From the NCBI RefSeq assembly GCF_030532965.1, contig NZ_JAUNKC010000024.1:1-51963 (forward strand): a stretch of 51,963 bases of DNA, in the 5' to 3' direction. The notes beneath the pieces were generated by a model, which saw only the letters and a program-made list of their open reading frames with translations, did not search any database and was not told the origin of the DNA. The stretch comes from Corynebacterium sp. (lineage in GTDB: Bacteria > Actinomycetota > Actinomycetes > Mycobacteriales > Mycobacteriaceae). Positions 43,848-51,963 of the stretch are shown in pieces; within the stretch, counting starts at the first letter, position 1; each line of letters starts with the position of its first letter. The translations under genes and the position numbers were made by a program.

Positions 43848-43873
43848 AAAAACCCCACTTAACGTGGGGTTTT
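43848..43873 (-). terminator. Terminator after tRNA-Ser(GGA)
   Basis: ACCCCAC-TTAAC-GTGGGGT hairpin with A/T runs on both sides; on the minus strand it follows the tRNA directly. Confidence 0.85.
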
Positions 43874-43879
43874 ATTCTG

Positions 43880-43965
43880 CGGAGGATGTGGGATTTGAAC
43901 CCACGAGGGGCTTTCGCCCCGCACGCGTTCCAGGCGTGTGACATAGGCCGCTAGTCGAATCCTCC
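43880..43965 (-). tRNA. tRNA-Ser (anticodon GGA)
   Basis: On the minus strand, acceptor GGAGGAT pairs with ATCCTCC; anticodon arm CACGC-CTGGAAC-GCGTG; long variable arm GGGGCGAAAGCCCC; T loop GGTTCAAATCC. Decodes UCC/UCU. It completes a set of four serine isoacceptors in the window. Confidence 0.95.
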
Positions 43966-44085
43966 AGCGCACAACAAGCTTTTGTGTACCTCGGAAACTT
44001 TACACAGTGCGCTATGGAACTTACAAATTATGGGGTTAAACTGCGGGAATTGGGCTTTATGTGGATTGTGGACTAATGTTTGGGG

Positions 44086-44177
44086 CAGGACTTCGCATGG
44101 CGTTTATCCCGTGAACTCCCCCAGGGCAGGAATGCAGCAAGGGTCAGCGGGCTCTGGCGGGTGTGTGAAGTCCCTTT
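44086..44177 (+). ncRNA. ffs: Signal recognition particle RNA (4.5S type)
   Basis: The conserved SRP core is visible: AGGGCAGGAATGCAGCAAGGGTCAGC with the Ffh-binding internal loops, and outer strands AGGACTT (near 44088) and AAGTCC (near 44168) that pair to close the hairpin. Length is about 90 nt. It lies near dnaX and tRNA-Ser(GGA), as in other actinobacteria. Ends are approximate. The following ~310 nt up to the VWA gene contain no other gene that I can support, only a small hairpin near 44330. Confidence 0.88.
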
Positions 44178-44491
44178 ATTGTGTACGGGCTTATGTGATT
44201 GGCCTAGCTGGGGGTCGGCAATGCGGGGCGGGTTTGGTTCGCCGGGCGTTATATGTGGTCAAAGTCATAGTATGTGGCTGGCGGTTACGTCGGCGCCGAA
44301 GGGCTAGCTTTGAAAACGTTTGCAGGCCTGCGATGTTGTCGCATCGTAGGTTGCTGTTGTATGGGATGGTTATCGGTTATCCGTGCGACGGGTTGCGCCC
44401 AAAAAGCGATAAATCCATTGTGGCTAGAACTTCCGATTTATAGTCTGGAATTATAACCATTGCAGCCGATAGCTTATGAGAGGAATCCGTT

Positions 44492-46393
44492 ATGTCGTTT
44501 CGGCGGTGTATCTGTGTGGGGGCGTCAGTGGTGCTGGTGGGGTTAGCGGCACCGGATGCGGTGGGGGTTGATAAGACATTGGAACCGACGGTAGTGGTGT
44601 TGGATGCGTCAGGGTCGATGACGGAGATGGATGTTGATGGGATGAGTCGCATGGATGCGGCGAAGCAGGCGGTTGATGGGTTTTTGTCGGGGGTGCCGGA
44701 TGGTTCGCCGTTGGGGTTGGTGACCTATGGGACGGGTACGGGTTCCTCGGAGGAGGAGAAGGAAGCAGGGTGCCAGGATATTAGTGTGCTTGCCCGTCCG
44801 GGGGAGAAGCCGGTTGGGGTATTGAAGTTTGATGTAGATGGGTTGGTTCCACGTGGGTATACCCCGATTGGGAATTCGTTGTTGAAGGCGAATGAGTTGT
44901 TGCCGAAGGAGGGGGCGCGGTCGATTGTGTTGGTGTCGGATGGGATTGATACGTGTGCGCCGCCGCCAGTGTGTGAGGTGGCGAAGCAGTTGAAGGATCA
45001 GGGGACTGATCTGGTGGTACACACGATTGGGTTTAAGGTTGATGATGCTGCGCGGGCGGAGCTGGAGTGTGTGGCGAACGTGACTGGGGGAACGTATGCG
45101 GATGCCTCAAGTGCGGAGTCGCTGAAAGCTACACTAACCCAGGCGACGAAGCGCAAAGCGGTGGGGTATCAATTACCGACTGAGACTGTGGAGTTTTCCA
45201 CCAGTCAGACTGATGCGCCCACCATCGAACCCGGCACACTAACAAACCCCAACCGGATAACCGCGAAACTGCCTATCACCATGTCTGAGGATACTGAGGA
45301 TTTCTATGCCAAGGTCTCGATCCCTAAGGGGCACCGGCTGCATGTGGGGTTCACGGCGGTGCCAGAAGTAGGTACAACCGGCTATTTGTCTTCCTTTACC
45401 TATTTTCCGGATTTATTTCCGAAGGAACACTCATCGTGTTATGAATGGCGCGAAGAAGCGGGAACCACTACCGGTGGACGTCCAGTGTCGGGTTATATCA
45501 TTAGCCGAGTGGAAGGGAAGGGCTGCGATAACGCATCGTATTTCCTTAAATTGGAGGGAAGAACGAAAGACGCGCCAGACAACGTTGACATGTTCCTTGC
45601 GGCGGTTCCAGAACCCACCGATCTTGGCGATGATTTCAATAAAACGCCGAGTAAGGAGCGTACAACCGCTGATCTTGGCGCTCCTGCGGATTTAAGCCAC
45701 GTGACCCCCTACACACCGTTGAACTTCCCGGACCCGGATGTCCCAGAGGTAGAAGGAACAGTTGAGGCGGAGATCGTCGAAGGGGAAACGCAGTATTTCG
45801 CAACCCCGATCGGCTGGGGGCAAGCACTGGATGTCACCGTAGAAGTTGTGGACGATCCCCGTGCCAACCAAGTTGACGAAACTCATGAAAAATCGGGTCG
45901 CGCGCTAGAGGTGTATGTCAGTAATCAATTGATGCAACCCCAAGATGGTGGCCGGTACCCTATCGGTAAAAATGAACTGAAGCTTCAGGATATTGGCACC
46001 AAGATCGTCACTGGAACTACTACTCCGATCTCGTATGCGAATATTACAAGCAACAGTTCAGCGTGGCTGGGTGGTCGGCACTATGTGCAGGTCGATTTCG
46101 TCAGTAACGGACGAAGCGCCACAGTGGGAGATACCGATGCGTCGACCGAGCTACAGCCGGTGAAGTACCGGATCAATTTCCATCGGGTTGGCAAAGAAGT
46201 CAAAGGCCCAACGTTTGCCGAAGGTGCCCCGGCTACAGCCGCACAAACCACCAGTGCAACCCCAAGCGCACAGCCTGCGAAATCGGAGAAAGCCGGGATC
46301 GGTATGGTGTGGTGGTTTGTGATAGGAGCGGCGCTGTTATTACTGGCAGCGGTGGTGTTTGTCCTATCGCGCTTAGCCAAGCGTTCGGCATAA
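44492..46393 (+). CDS. Secreted, membrane-anchored von Willebrand factor A domain protein
   Basis: 633 residues. Signal peptide (CICVGASVVLVGLAAPDAVG), VWA domain at about 30-220 with MIDAS residues DASGSM, the Thr of GYTPIG and DGIDTC, a long beta-rich extracellular region, a Pro/Ala/Thr/Ser stretch and a single C-terminal membrane segment (WFVIGAALLLLAAVVFVL) ending in basic residues. A metal-dependent binding or surface-assembly role is likely; the ligand is unknown. AGAGGA is 7 nt before the ATG. The VWA-coding part (to about 45150) is strongly G/T-rich with few C on the plus strand, unlike the C-rich remainder, suggesting a mosaic gene. Confidence 0.85.
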   Translation: MSFRRCICVGASVVLVGLAAPDAVGVDKTLEPTVVVLDASGSMTEMDVDGMSRMDAAKQAVDGFLSGVPDGSPLGLVTYGTGTGSSEEEKEAGCQDISVLARPGEKPVGVLKFDVDGLVPRGYTPIGNSLLKANELLPKEGARSIVLVSDGIDTCAPPPVCEVAKQLKDQGTDLVVHTIGFKVDDAARAELECVANVTGGTYADASSAESLKATLTQATKRKAVGYQLPTETVEFSTSQTDAPTIEPGTLTNPNRITAKLPITMSEDTEDFYAKVSIPKGHRLHVGFTAVPEVGTTGYLSSFTYFPDLFPKEHSSCYEWREEAGTTTGGRPVSGYIISRVEGKGCDNASYFLKLEGRTKDAPDNVDMFLAAVPEPTDLGDDFNKTPSKERTTADLGAPADLSHVTPYTPLNFPDPDVPEVEGTVEAEIVEGETQYFATPIGWGQALDVTVEVVDDPRANQVDETHEKSGRALEVYVSNQLMQPQDGGRYPIGKNELKLQDIGTKIVTGTTTPISYANITSNSSAWLGGRHYVQVDFVSNGRSATVGDTDASTELQPVKYRINFHRVGKEVKGPTFAEGAPATAAQTTSATPSAQPAKSEKAGIGMVWWFVIGAALLLLAAVVFVLSRLAKRSA

Positions 46394-46605
46394 TGCCCCG
46401 CGGTTTGGCGGAGATCCGTTAGCTCGGTTGCACACGCGTGCGTGGGCTAACGTTTCCGCTTTTCGACGACCAACCGGGGGTAGAAAATAGCGTGTTCTAG
46501 TGCAGCTTGCACATAACCCCGGCTAGAGTTTTGACAAGTGGGTTAAACCAGGCTTAAAGCCTAGGTGCCCGTTTCACGTTGATCCATTTGAAGAAGGTGA
46601 ACGAC

Positions 46606-47874
46606 ATGTCACTGCTCGATTTTGATGCTGACCAATTAGCGGCGTTTCGTGAGGAGATCACGTCCAAGTACAACGAGCTTAAAGCCCGAAATCTCAAGCT
46701 CGACCTCACCCGCGGTAAGCCTTCTTCGGAACAACTGGATTTTTCCAATGCCGTCTTGTCCCTGCCGGGGGATAACTACACCTCGAAAGATGGAACCGAC
46801 TGCCGCAACTATGGTGGGTTGAATGGCATTGCCGATATTCGGGAAATCTGGGCCGAGGTGCTTGGGCTGCCGGTGGAAAACGTCATCGCGGGCGACGCCT
46901 CCAGCTTGAACATTGAATTCGACCTGATTGCCTGGTCCTATGCGCTGGGGAATAACGATTCACCACGTCCGTGGTGCCAAGAGGAAAAAATAAAGTGGCT
47001 GTGTCCGGTGCCCGGCTACGATCGGCACTTCACCATCACGGAGCACTTTGGCTTCGAGATGGTTCCGGTACCTATGACCGAAACCGGACCTTGCATGGAA
47101 ACCGTGCGGGAATTGGTGAAAGACCCACAAGTTAAGGGCATGTGGACGGTGCCGGTCTACGGCAACCCGACCGGAATCACCTTCACTGAGGACGTATGCC
47201 GCGAATTAGCTGCGATGGAAACGGCTGCGCCGGATTTCCGGATCATGTGGGACAACGCCTATGCCGTGCACACCCTTACCGACGAGTTCCCGCCGGTCTA
47301 CGATGTTCTGGCGTTCGCCGTTGAGGAGGGCAACCCTAACCGGTTCTGGTTTTTAACCTCCACCTCTAAGATCACTCATGCTGGTTCTGGGGTGTCGTTC
47401 TTTGCATCTTCTGCCGAGAACCTCAAGTGGTACCAGATGCACGCCAATGTGCGTGGAATTGGGCCAAACAAAATCAACCAATTGGCACACGCCCAGCTTT
47501 TCGGCGACGCCGAAGGGGTTCGGATTCTCATGCGCAAGCACGCCGGTTCGCTGGTGCCGAAATTCGCCCGGGTGCTGGACATCCTGGACAAGCGGTTGTC
47601 AGAATACGGCGTGGCTTACTGGACGAAACCAGAAGGCGGCTATTTCATTTCGGTAGATGTGCTCGATGGCACTGCCGCCCGGGTGGTGCAATTGGCCAAA
47701 GAAGCAGGCATTGCCTTAACCGCTGCTGGCAGCGCATTCCCGCTCAAACAGGACCCAAACGACCGCAATATTCGGCTCGCACCATCCCTGCCGCCAGTGG
47801 AGGAATTGGAAGTAGCGATGGATGGGGTAGCCACCTGTATCCTGCTTGCCGCCGCAGAAAAGGCGGCACAGTAG
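46606..47874 (+). CDS. aspT: Aspartate aminotransferase (AspT, Rv3722c type)
   Basis: 422 residues of the fold-type I group with LDLTRGKPSSEQLDFS near the N-terminus, VPVYGNPTGITF, MWDNAYAVH and the PLP lysine in TSTSKITHAGSGVSFF. This subgroup is the main aspartate aminotransferase in mycobacteria and corynebacteria. The ATG at 46606 has AAGG 8 nt upstream and gives MSLLDFDADQL, while the frame is open further upstream without a binding site. It is followed after 3 nt by a SUFU-like gene and then dnaX, the mycobacterial neighbourhood. A copy of CTTTTCGACG lies in the gap upstream (46459). Confidence 0.92.
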   Translation: MSLLDFDADQLAAFREEITSKYNELKARNLKLDLTRGKPSSEQLDFSNAVLSLPGDNYTSKDGTDCRNYGGLNGIADIREIWAEVLGLPVENVIAGDASSLNIEFDLIAWSYALGNNDSPRPWCQEEKIKWLCPVPGYDRHFTITEHFGFEMVPVPMTETGPCMETVRELVKDPQVKGMWTVPVYGNPTGITFTEDVCRELAAMETAAPDFRIMWDNAYAVHTLTDEFPPVYDVLAFAVEEGNPNRFWFLTSTSKITHAGSGVSFFASSAENLKWYQMHANVRGIGPNKINQLAHAQLFGDAEGVRILMRKHAGSLVPKFARVLDILDKRLSEYGVAYWTKPEGGYFISVDVLDGTAARVVQLAKEAGIALTAAGSAFPLKQDPNDRNIRLAPSLPPVEELEVAMDGVATCILLAAAEKAAQ

Positions 47875-47877
47875 CCG

Positions 47878-48444
47878 ATGGATATTGCGGAGTCAGCAAC
47901 GTGGTTGGAGGGGCTGTTCGATGGGGACATGGAACTGCATGAATCCCAACATGAAAAAGCCGCCACCCCGGTGCTGGCGACGTTTCAACACGACGATGTT
48001 GTCATCTGTGCCACGGTCGGATTCAACGAGGTAGACACCGGTCTGGAATCGGCGGGCATGGACGTGCGCTGCGAATTGGTGACGCAGACTCGCGCGTCGA
48101 AAAGCGAAGCAATGCGCCTTCTAGATGCCGCAACCCAAATGTTGGTGCGGTCGAACGGCGTGTTAACCGCCCAGCCGGGCACCCTGCTGCCGGGCGTCGG
48201 CGACGTGATTGACTTGCCCGAACACATAACCGTGCGGCACGGGCTGCTCATGTCGCCGTTTCAATGGGGGCCGCAAGTTCCCCAAGTGATCGAAGATGAT
48301 CGCTGGACGCTCTTGCTGCAGCTTTTGATGCTTACTGAGGAAGAATTTCACTACTGCGTCACCTACGGTCCGGAAGAACTGCTGGAAGAAATGGCACATT
48401 CCACAATCGATTTATCGGACTGGTCCCGAGTGCTGGAATACTAA
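47878..48444 (+). CDS. Suppressor-of-fused-like domain protein
   Basis: A 188-residue soluble acidic protein. VVICATVGFNE, CELVTQTRASKSEAM and HGLLMSPFQWGPQVPQVI resemble bacterial SUFU-domain proteins, in which a core beta sheet carries a G-L-S-x-x-P-type edge. Function in bacteria is poorly understood; in some genomes such proteins serve as immunity proteins for toxins, but no toxin is adjacent here. It sits 3 nt after aspT and 45 nt before dnaX, so it is probably co-transcribed. Confidence 0.6.
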   Translation: MDIAESATWLEGLFDGDMELHESQHEKAATPVLATFQHDDVVICATVGFNEVDTGLESAGMDVRCELVTQTRASKSEAMRLLDAATQMLVRSNGVLTAQPGTLLPGVGDVIDLPEHITVRHGLLMSPFQWGPQVPQVIEDDRWTLLLQLLMLTEEEFHYCVTYGPEELLEEMAHSTIDLSDWSRVLEY

Positions 48445-48489
48445 CCCGCATTGAAGCTGCGGCAGGGCCAGTTACGGTAGGGTTAAACC

Positions 48490-51159
48490 GTGGCTTTATA
48501 TCGGAAGTATCGCCCCGGTTCCTTCGGCGAACTTGTCGGGCAAGAACAGGTAACCGTGCCGCTATCCGCAGCACTCAACAACGGCAGAATCAATCACGCC
48601 TACCTCTTTTCCGGCCCGCGCGGCTGCGGCAAAACCTCATCCGCGCGCATCATGGCGCGCTCCCTCAATTGCGTGGAAGGCCCTACCGCCACCCCCTGCG
48701 GCGTGTGTAATTCCTGCATATCGCTAGCCCCCAACGGCCCAGGAAACCTCGACGTCACCGAACTCGATGCCGCAAGCCACAACGGCGTCGAAGACATGCG
48801 TGAGCTGCGCGATCGCGCAATGTTCGCCCCCGCCGAATCCCGCTACCGGATTTTCATCATCGACGAAGCGCACATGATTACCAATCAAGGCTCCAACGCG
48901 CTATTGAAAATCGTCGAGGAACCACCGGCGCACCTAATCTTCATATTCGCCACCACCGAACCGGAACGAGTCATCGGCACCATCCGGTCCCGTACCCATC
49001 ACTACCCATTTAGGCTCCTAACCCCCTCCGCCATGCGGGGGCTGTTGGAACGCACCGTCGCTAGCGAAAACGTCCAAGTCGAGGACTCCGTCTATCCGCT
49101 GGTTATCCGCGCCGGGGGCGGTTCCCCGCGCGACACACTATCCGTATTAGACCAGCTAATCGCCGGCACGGGCCCCGAAGGGCTCACCTACGAGCACGCC
49201 CGATTGCTGCTCGGCGTAACCGACGATTCGCTTATCGACGCCGCCGTCACCGCGCTCGCCCACGACGATAAAGCCGGGCTGTTCCTCGTCGTTGATGATG
49301 TGATCGAAGCCGGGCTTTCGCCCAGGAAATTCTCCGAGGACCTACTCGACCGGTTGCGGGATCTCATCATGTTGCAAGCCGTTCCCGACGCGCTTGCCGC
49401 CGGGCTTGTCGACGCCCCGACCGATCGGGGTGAGGTGCTGAGCAGACAAGCCCAGGCATTCGCCCCCAACCACTTGCCGCGCATTGCCGCCACACTTAAC
49501 GACGGCATCGCGGGGCTGCGGGGCGCTACCAGCCCGCGCCTGTTGCTGGAAATTCTGTGCGCAAAGATGCTCCTAGGCGGTGCCCAACAGCCGCAGGTTA
49601 TCAGCGCACCAGCAGCCGCCGGGACACCTGCCGCCACTGCACCTGCCGCCCCGGCAGCCGCCCCCGCCGATTCACCGGCCACGGCCACCCCGCCGAAATA
49701 CGAACGCCCCTCGGTACGCCGCGCCCGGGAAGAAGCGGAAGCGAAAGCCAAGGCGGAAGCCGAAGCCCGGGAGGCGGAAGCGAAAGCCCAGGCACAATCA
49801 GAAACTGCACCAGAGCCGACCGTCGCGCCTGCCGCAGAGCCCGAGCCACAGCCAGCAGAAGAACCCAAAGAGGTAGCCACAGAACCGAATACTCCGGAAC
49901 CGGTCGTGGCGGAAGAACCACCGCAACCTGCCCCAACTGAGCCGGTGGAACAACCAGCTATGGATCCAATCGCGGATATCACGAAGGCTTGGTCGAAGAT
50001 CATCGCCGAGGTGAAGCGCACCAACGAGGTCGCGGGCATTCTGCTCACCGGGGCAAAACCATTGGGAGTTAAAGAGGACACCCTCATCATCGGTCATAAC
50101 ACCGGTGCATTAGCGGCCCGATTGAATTCCACTGACCACAACGGCTTCATCGCCGATGCGGTTAAAGAACTGACCCAACACCCATTCGCAGTGGAATGTG
50201 TGATTGGCACAGACCCGAAGCGGCATGGTTTTGATATTCCGCAACCGCAGCCAGTCTGGAATCCGCACGCACACACCGATGCACAACCCGCTGACGCCGA
50301 GCCTGCCGATGAACCTCAGGAGCCTGAGAGAGAAACCAATAACGAAACGATAGAAGAGGCGCTTCCGGCAACAGAGCCAGCCGACACCTGGGGCGAACCC
50401 GCGCCCATAGGCGAGGAGAAAAAGACGCCGCCTCGCACCGAAGCGCCAGCGCCACCAGCTGGTGAGACTCCGGCACCTGAACCGGAAACGGCACCAACAC
50501 CTGCTGATACCTGGGGCGAACCGGCACACATCGGTGCAGAGGATGATACTTCCGTATCCCAGGTGGAAACCGCCATTTCGGACATGGCACCTGCCAATAA
50601 ACCCGCCCCGCAGCCGGTAGTGGCCGCAGCTTCGGAACCTGCTGCAGCAGAAAACGTCGATAAGCAACCCGCTGAGGAGCACCCCGCTAAGTATGAGCCG
50701 ACGGGATTTGTGCCGCCTGTGCTGCCCACCGGTTATCAGCAATCAGCGCAGCAGCCAGCAGCCACACCGCAACCGCAACCTACAGCGAACGCGCAGCCTA
50801 AGCGCTCCCGCTGGCAAGAGGCAGCCGAACGCGGCGCGGCTAAACTAGCGGCGCAAGCCAACGCGCCACGCTTTGCTGATGGAACTCCAGCGCCGCCCGA
50901 GCCGGTGGGCTGGGACGACGCCCCGCCACCGGACGACCCATATGGCTATCCGCCCGATGAGGGCATGCCAGCACCAACTGCTACCGTGACAACCACTGCG
51001 GCGACGGAGCCTGCGGCGGCTGAGGCGTCGACAAGCGAAAGCGAAGAGGCAGAAATGATGCAACAAGCCGCAAGCGAAGTGGGCACAAAAGACCACCGTA
51101 GCGCCATGACCGTTGCTATGGATCTGCTTGAACAGGAACTTGGGGCACGCGCGCTGTAA
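48490..51159 (+). CDS. dnaX: DNA polymerase III subunit gamma/tau
   Basis: 889 residues. Clamp-loader ATPase with Walker A SGPRGCGKTS (41-50), zinc module CVEGPTATPCGVCNSC (61-76), Walker B FIIDEAH and sensor region ATTEPERVIGTIRSR. From about residue 370 follows a very long Pro/Ala/Glu-rich stretch with a Glu/Lys coiled segment (residues ~410-440), then a conserved-looking block DPIADITKAWSKIIAEVKRTNEVAG, and a second low-complexity region containing a repeated ADTWGEPA unit. The start is GTG. No slippery A AAA AAG site was found (the closest, near 50417, has one A too few), so a frameshift-made short form is not expected. Confidence 0.93.
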   Translation: MALYRKYRPGSFGELVGQEQVTVPLSAALNNGRINHAYLFSGPRGCGKTSSARIMARSLNCVEGPTATPCGVCNSCISLAPNGPGNLDVTELDAASHNGVEDMRELRDRAMFAPAESRYRIFIIDEAHMITNQGSNALLKIVEEPPAHLIFIFATTEPERVIGTIRSRTHHYPFRLLTPSAMRGLLERTVASENVQVEDSVYPLVIRAGGGSPRDTLSVLDQLIAGTGPEGLTYEHARLLLGVTDDSLIDAAVTALAHDDKAGLFLVVDDVIEAGLSPRKFSEDLLDRLRDLIMLQAVPDALAAGLVDAPTDRGEVLSRQAQAFAPNHLPRIAATLNDGIAGLRGATSPRLLLEILCAKMLLGGAQQPQVISAPAAAGTPAATAPAAPAAAPADSPATATPPKYERPSVRRAREEAEAKAKAEAEAREAEAKAQAQSETAPEPTVAPAAEPEPQPAEEPKEVATEPNTPEPVVAEEPPQPAPTEPVEQPAMDPIADITKAWSKIIAEVKRTNEVAGILLTGAKPLGVKEDTLIIGHNTGALAARLNSTDHNGFIADAVKELTQHPFAVECVIGTDPKRHGFDIPQPQPVWNPHAHTDAQPADAEPADEPQEPERETNNETIEEALPATEPADTWGEPAPIGEEKKTPPRTEAPAPPAGETPAPEPETAPTPADTWGEPAHIGAEDDTSVSQVETAISDMAPANKPAPQPVVAAASEPAAAENVDKQPAEEHPAKYEPTGFVPPVLPTGYQQSAQQPAATPQPQPTANAQPKRSRWQEAAERGAAKLAAQANAPRFADGTPAPPEPVGWDDAPPPDDPYGYPPDEGMPAPTATVTTTAATEPAAAEASTSESEEAEMMQQAASEVGTKDHRSAMTVAMDLLEQELGARAL

Positions 51160-51231
51160 CTGCACAGTCGATTGCGCTACCGGTACACTAGCAACACGAT
51201 AGACGTTTTATCTTAAAGAAAGGCATAACTC

Positions 51232-51543
51232 ATGGGACAACCAGACATGTCACAATTGCTCGCCCAGGCACAAGAAATGCAGGAGAAACTGCATCAAGCG
51301 CAGGAAGAGATTCTCAAATCACACGTGATCGGTCAAGCCGGTAATGGCTTGGTTTCTGTCGCGATGGCCGGTTCCGGCAAAGCCACCGCCGTTACCATCG
51401 ACCCGAAGGTAGTGGACGCCGACGACATCGAAACCCTGCAGGATCTTTTAGTTGGCGCATACAACGACGCCCACGATCAGCTTGCGCGCCTTGCTGAAGA
51501 AAAGATGGGGCCGCTCTCCCAAGGATTCGATGGAATGTTCTAA
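51232..51543 (+). CDS. ybaB: YbaB/EbfC-family nucleoid-associated protein
   Basis: 103 residues. [51 protein letters not shown] is the family pattern: a coiled helix, then a three-stranded sheet. It binds DNA as a dimer. It usually lies between dnaX and recR. AAAGAAAGG is upstream of the ATG. Here the next gene is not recR. Confidence 0.94.
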   Translation: MGQPDMSQLLAQAQEMQEKLHQAQEEILKSHVIGQAGNGLVSVAMAGSGKATAVTIDPKVVDADDIETLQDLLVGAYNDAHDQLARLAEEKMGPLSQGFDGMF

Positions 51544-51559
51544 GATTCCTCATACTTTT

Positions 51560-51603
51560 GCCTCCGCCGCATGTAGTGCGAACTCAATGCTGCGGAGGCT
51601 TTT
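51560..51603 (+). terminator. Terminator after ybaB
   Basis: GCCTCCGC (51560-51567) pairs with GCGGAGGC (51592-51599), followed by TTTT. The following ~320 nt to the next start are A+T-rich and hold no gene that I can support, only a likely promoter region. Confidence 0.8.
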
Positions 51604-51922
51604 ACTATTGCCCAGACAGCGTTCAAAGATAGCAAAATAGCGACTAGCTGGAGATGTTTTGCATAAGGCTTTGCATGATTTTAAATTGTGCGCAATGGGT
51701 TAGGTGGCAGAAGTGCTGTGATTTTGCTTAGATTTTCCTTTTGGTTAAAGTGGGTGCGATTACCGGGTATCTGCGCAGGTCACGGACTGTAAGGGGTAAA
51801 TTTTGGGGGCAAAAATCGTCAATATGTAGATTTCTCTATACCGGTAGCCAAGATGCAGTTACACTGTGGCATTGACTTACGTCGATGTAATTAGAAGTAC
51901 AAACGTTCTAAGGAGTGTTGTT

Positions 51923-51963
51923 GTGTCTCAGTCGTCTAATGTGTCTGTTGAGCATTCTGCGGT
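51923..51963 (+). CDS. Start of a gene cut by the window edge
   Basis: GTG start with a strong TAAGGAG site (51909-51915, 7 nt spacing); the first residues read MSQSSNVSVEHSA. Too short to identify, but not RecR, which begins quite differently. Confidence 0.5.
   Translation, partial: MSQSSNVSVEHSA

Noticed and set aside
49188..50090. 300-residue Ala/Ser/Gly-rich frame antisense to dnaX
   Set aside because: It mirrors the Pro/Ala-rich tail; no domain and no binding site.
50412..50424. A-rich stretch in dnaX as a programmed frameshift site
   Set aside because: Only five A before G, not the A AAA AAG heptamer, and no stop codon is placed to produce a sensible short form.

Overview
The window reads as a Corynebacterium chromosome segment. 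It carries the mycolata arabinogalactan genes (emb, aftA, dprE1/dprE2, glfT1, a GtrA protein and the wzm/wzt-type galactan exporter). Its gene content and order look like a compressed version of the M. tuberculosis stretch from dnaX to embC, as I remember it. The species cannot be fixed from sequence alone. I read the sequence by eye; family names come from motif recognition, not from searches.

Layout. 1-2720: an A+T-rich accessory patch with a decayed IS3-family transposase, then a two-gene unit of a divergent QueC-like enzyme and a DHA3-type MFS exporter. 2728-14127: cell-wall arabinan synthesis on the minus strand (dprE1, dprE2, aftA, emb), three uncharacterised genes, gtrA and glfT1. 14240-17752: a Mn/Zn-type ABC importer behind a promoter with a dyad. 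17749-21988: a convergent operon of two paralogous cyclase-family hydrolases and a fused double IucA/IucC siderophore synthetase. 22094-28298: a GNAT protein, the galactan ABC exporter, a PLP-fold protein lacking the usual lysine, a quinone oxidoreductase, two tRNA-Ser genes and an aromatic/HisC-type aminotransferase. 28300-33737: a DASS dicarboxylate transporter behind a structured leader, tRNA-Arg followed by phased short repeats like a phage attachment arm, a 49-residue protein, tyrA, the tadA pair and a CsbD protein.

33828-41092 is again accessory-rich: tRNA-Ser(CGA), IS-end-like repeats, a hipBA toxin-antitoxin locus with two clear operators, an MMPL transporter, a tgt without the usual zinc cysteines, and a frameshifted AlbA_2/ATPase gene enclosed by 103-bp direct repeats. 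41116-51963 holds a queuosine-precursor transporter, GluQ-RS, a GT4 glycosyltransferase, tRNA-Ser(GGA), the SRP RNA, a secreted VWA protein, an aspartate aminotransferase, a SUFU-like protein, dnaX, ybaB and the start of one more gene.

How the genes work together. The arabinogalactan genes supply decaprenyl-phosphoryl-arabinose (DprE1/2), start galactan (GlfT1), export it (Wzm/Wzt) and build arabinan on it (AftA, Emb). Tgt, the YhhQ-type transporter and GluQ-RS look like a salvage route for queuosine in tRNA; whether the distant QueC-like protein feeds it is open. The importer and the siderophore operon suggest a metal-acquisition region. The most striking pattern not explained by genes is a 10-mer, CTTTTCGACG, present at least 17 times on the two strands where about 0.1 is expected by chance.
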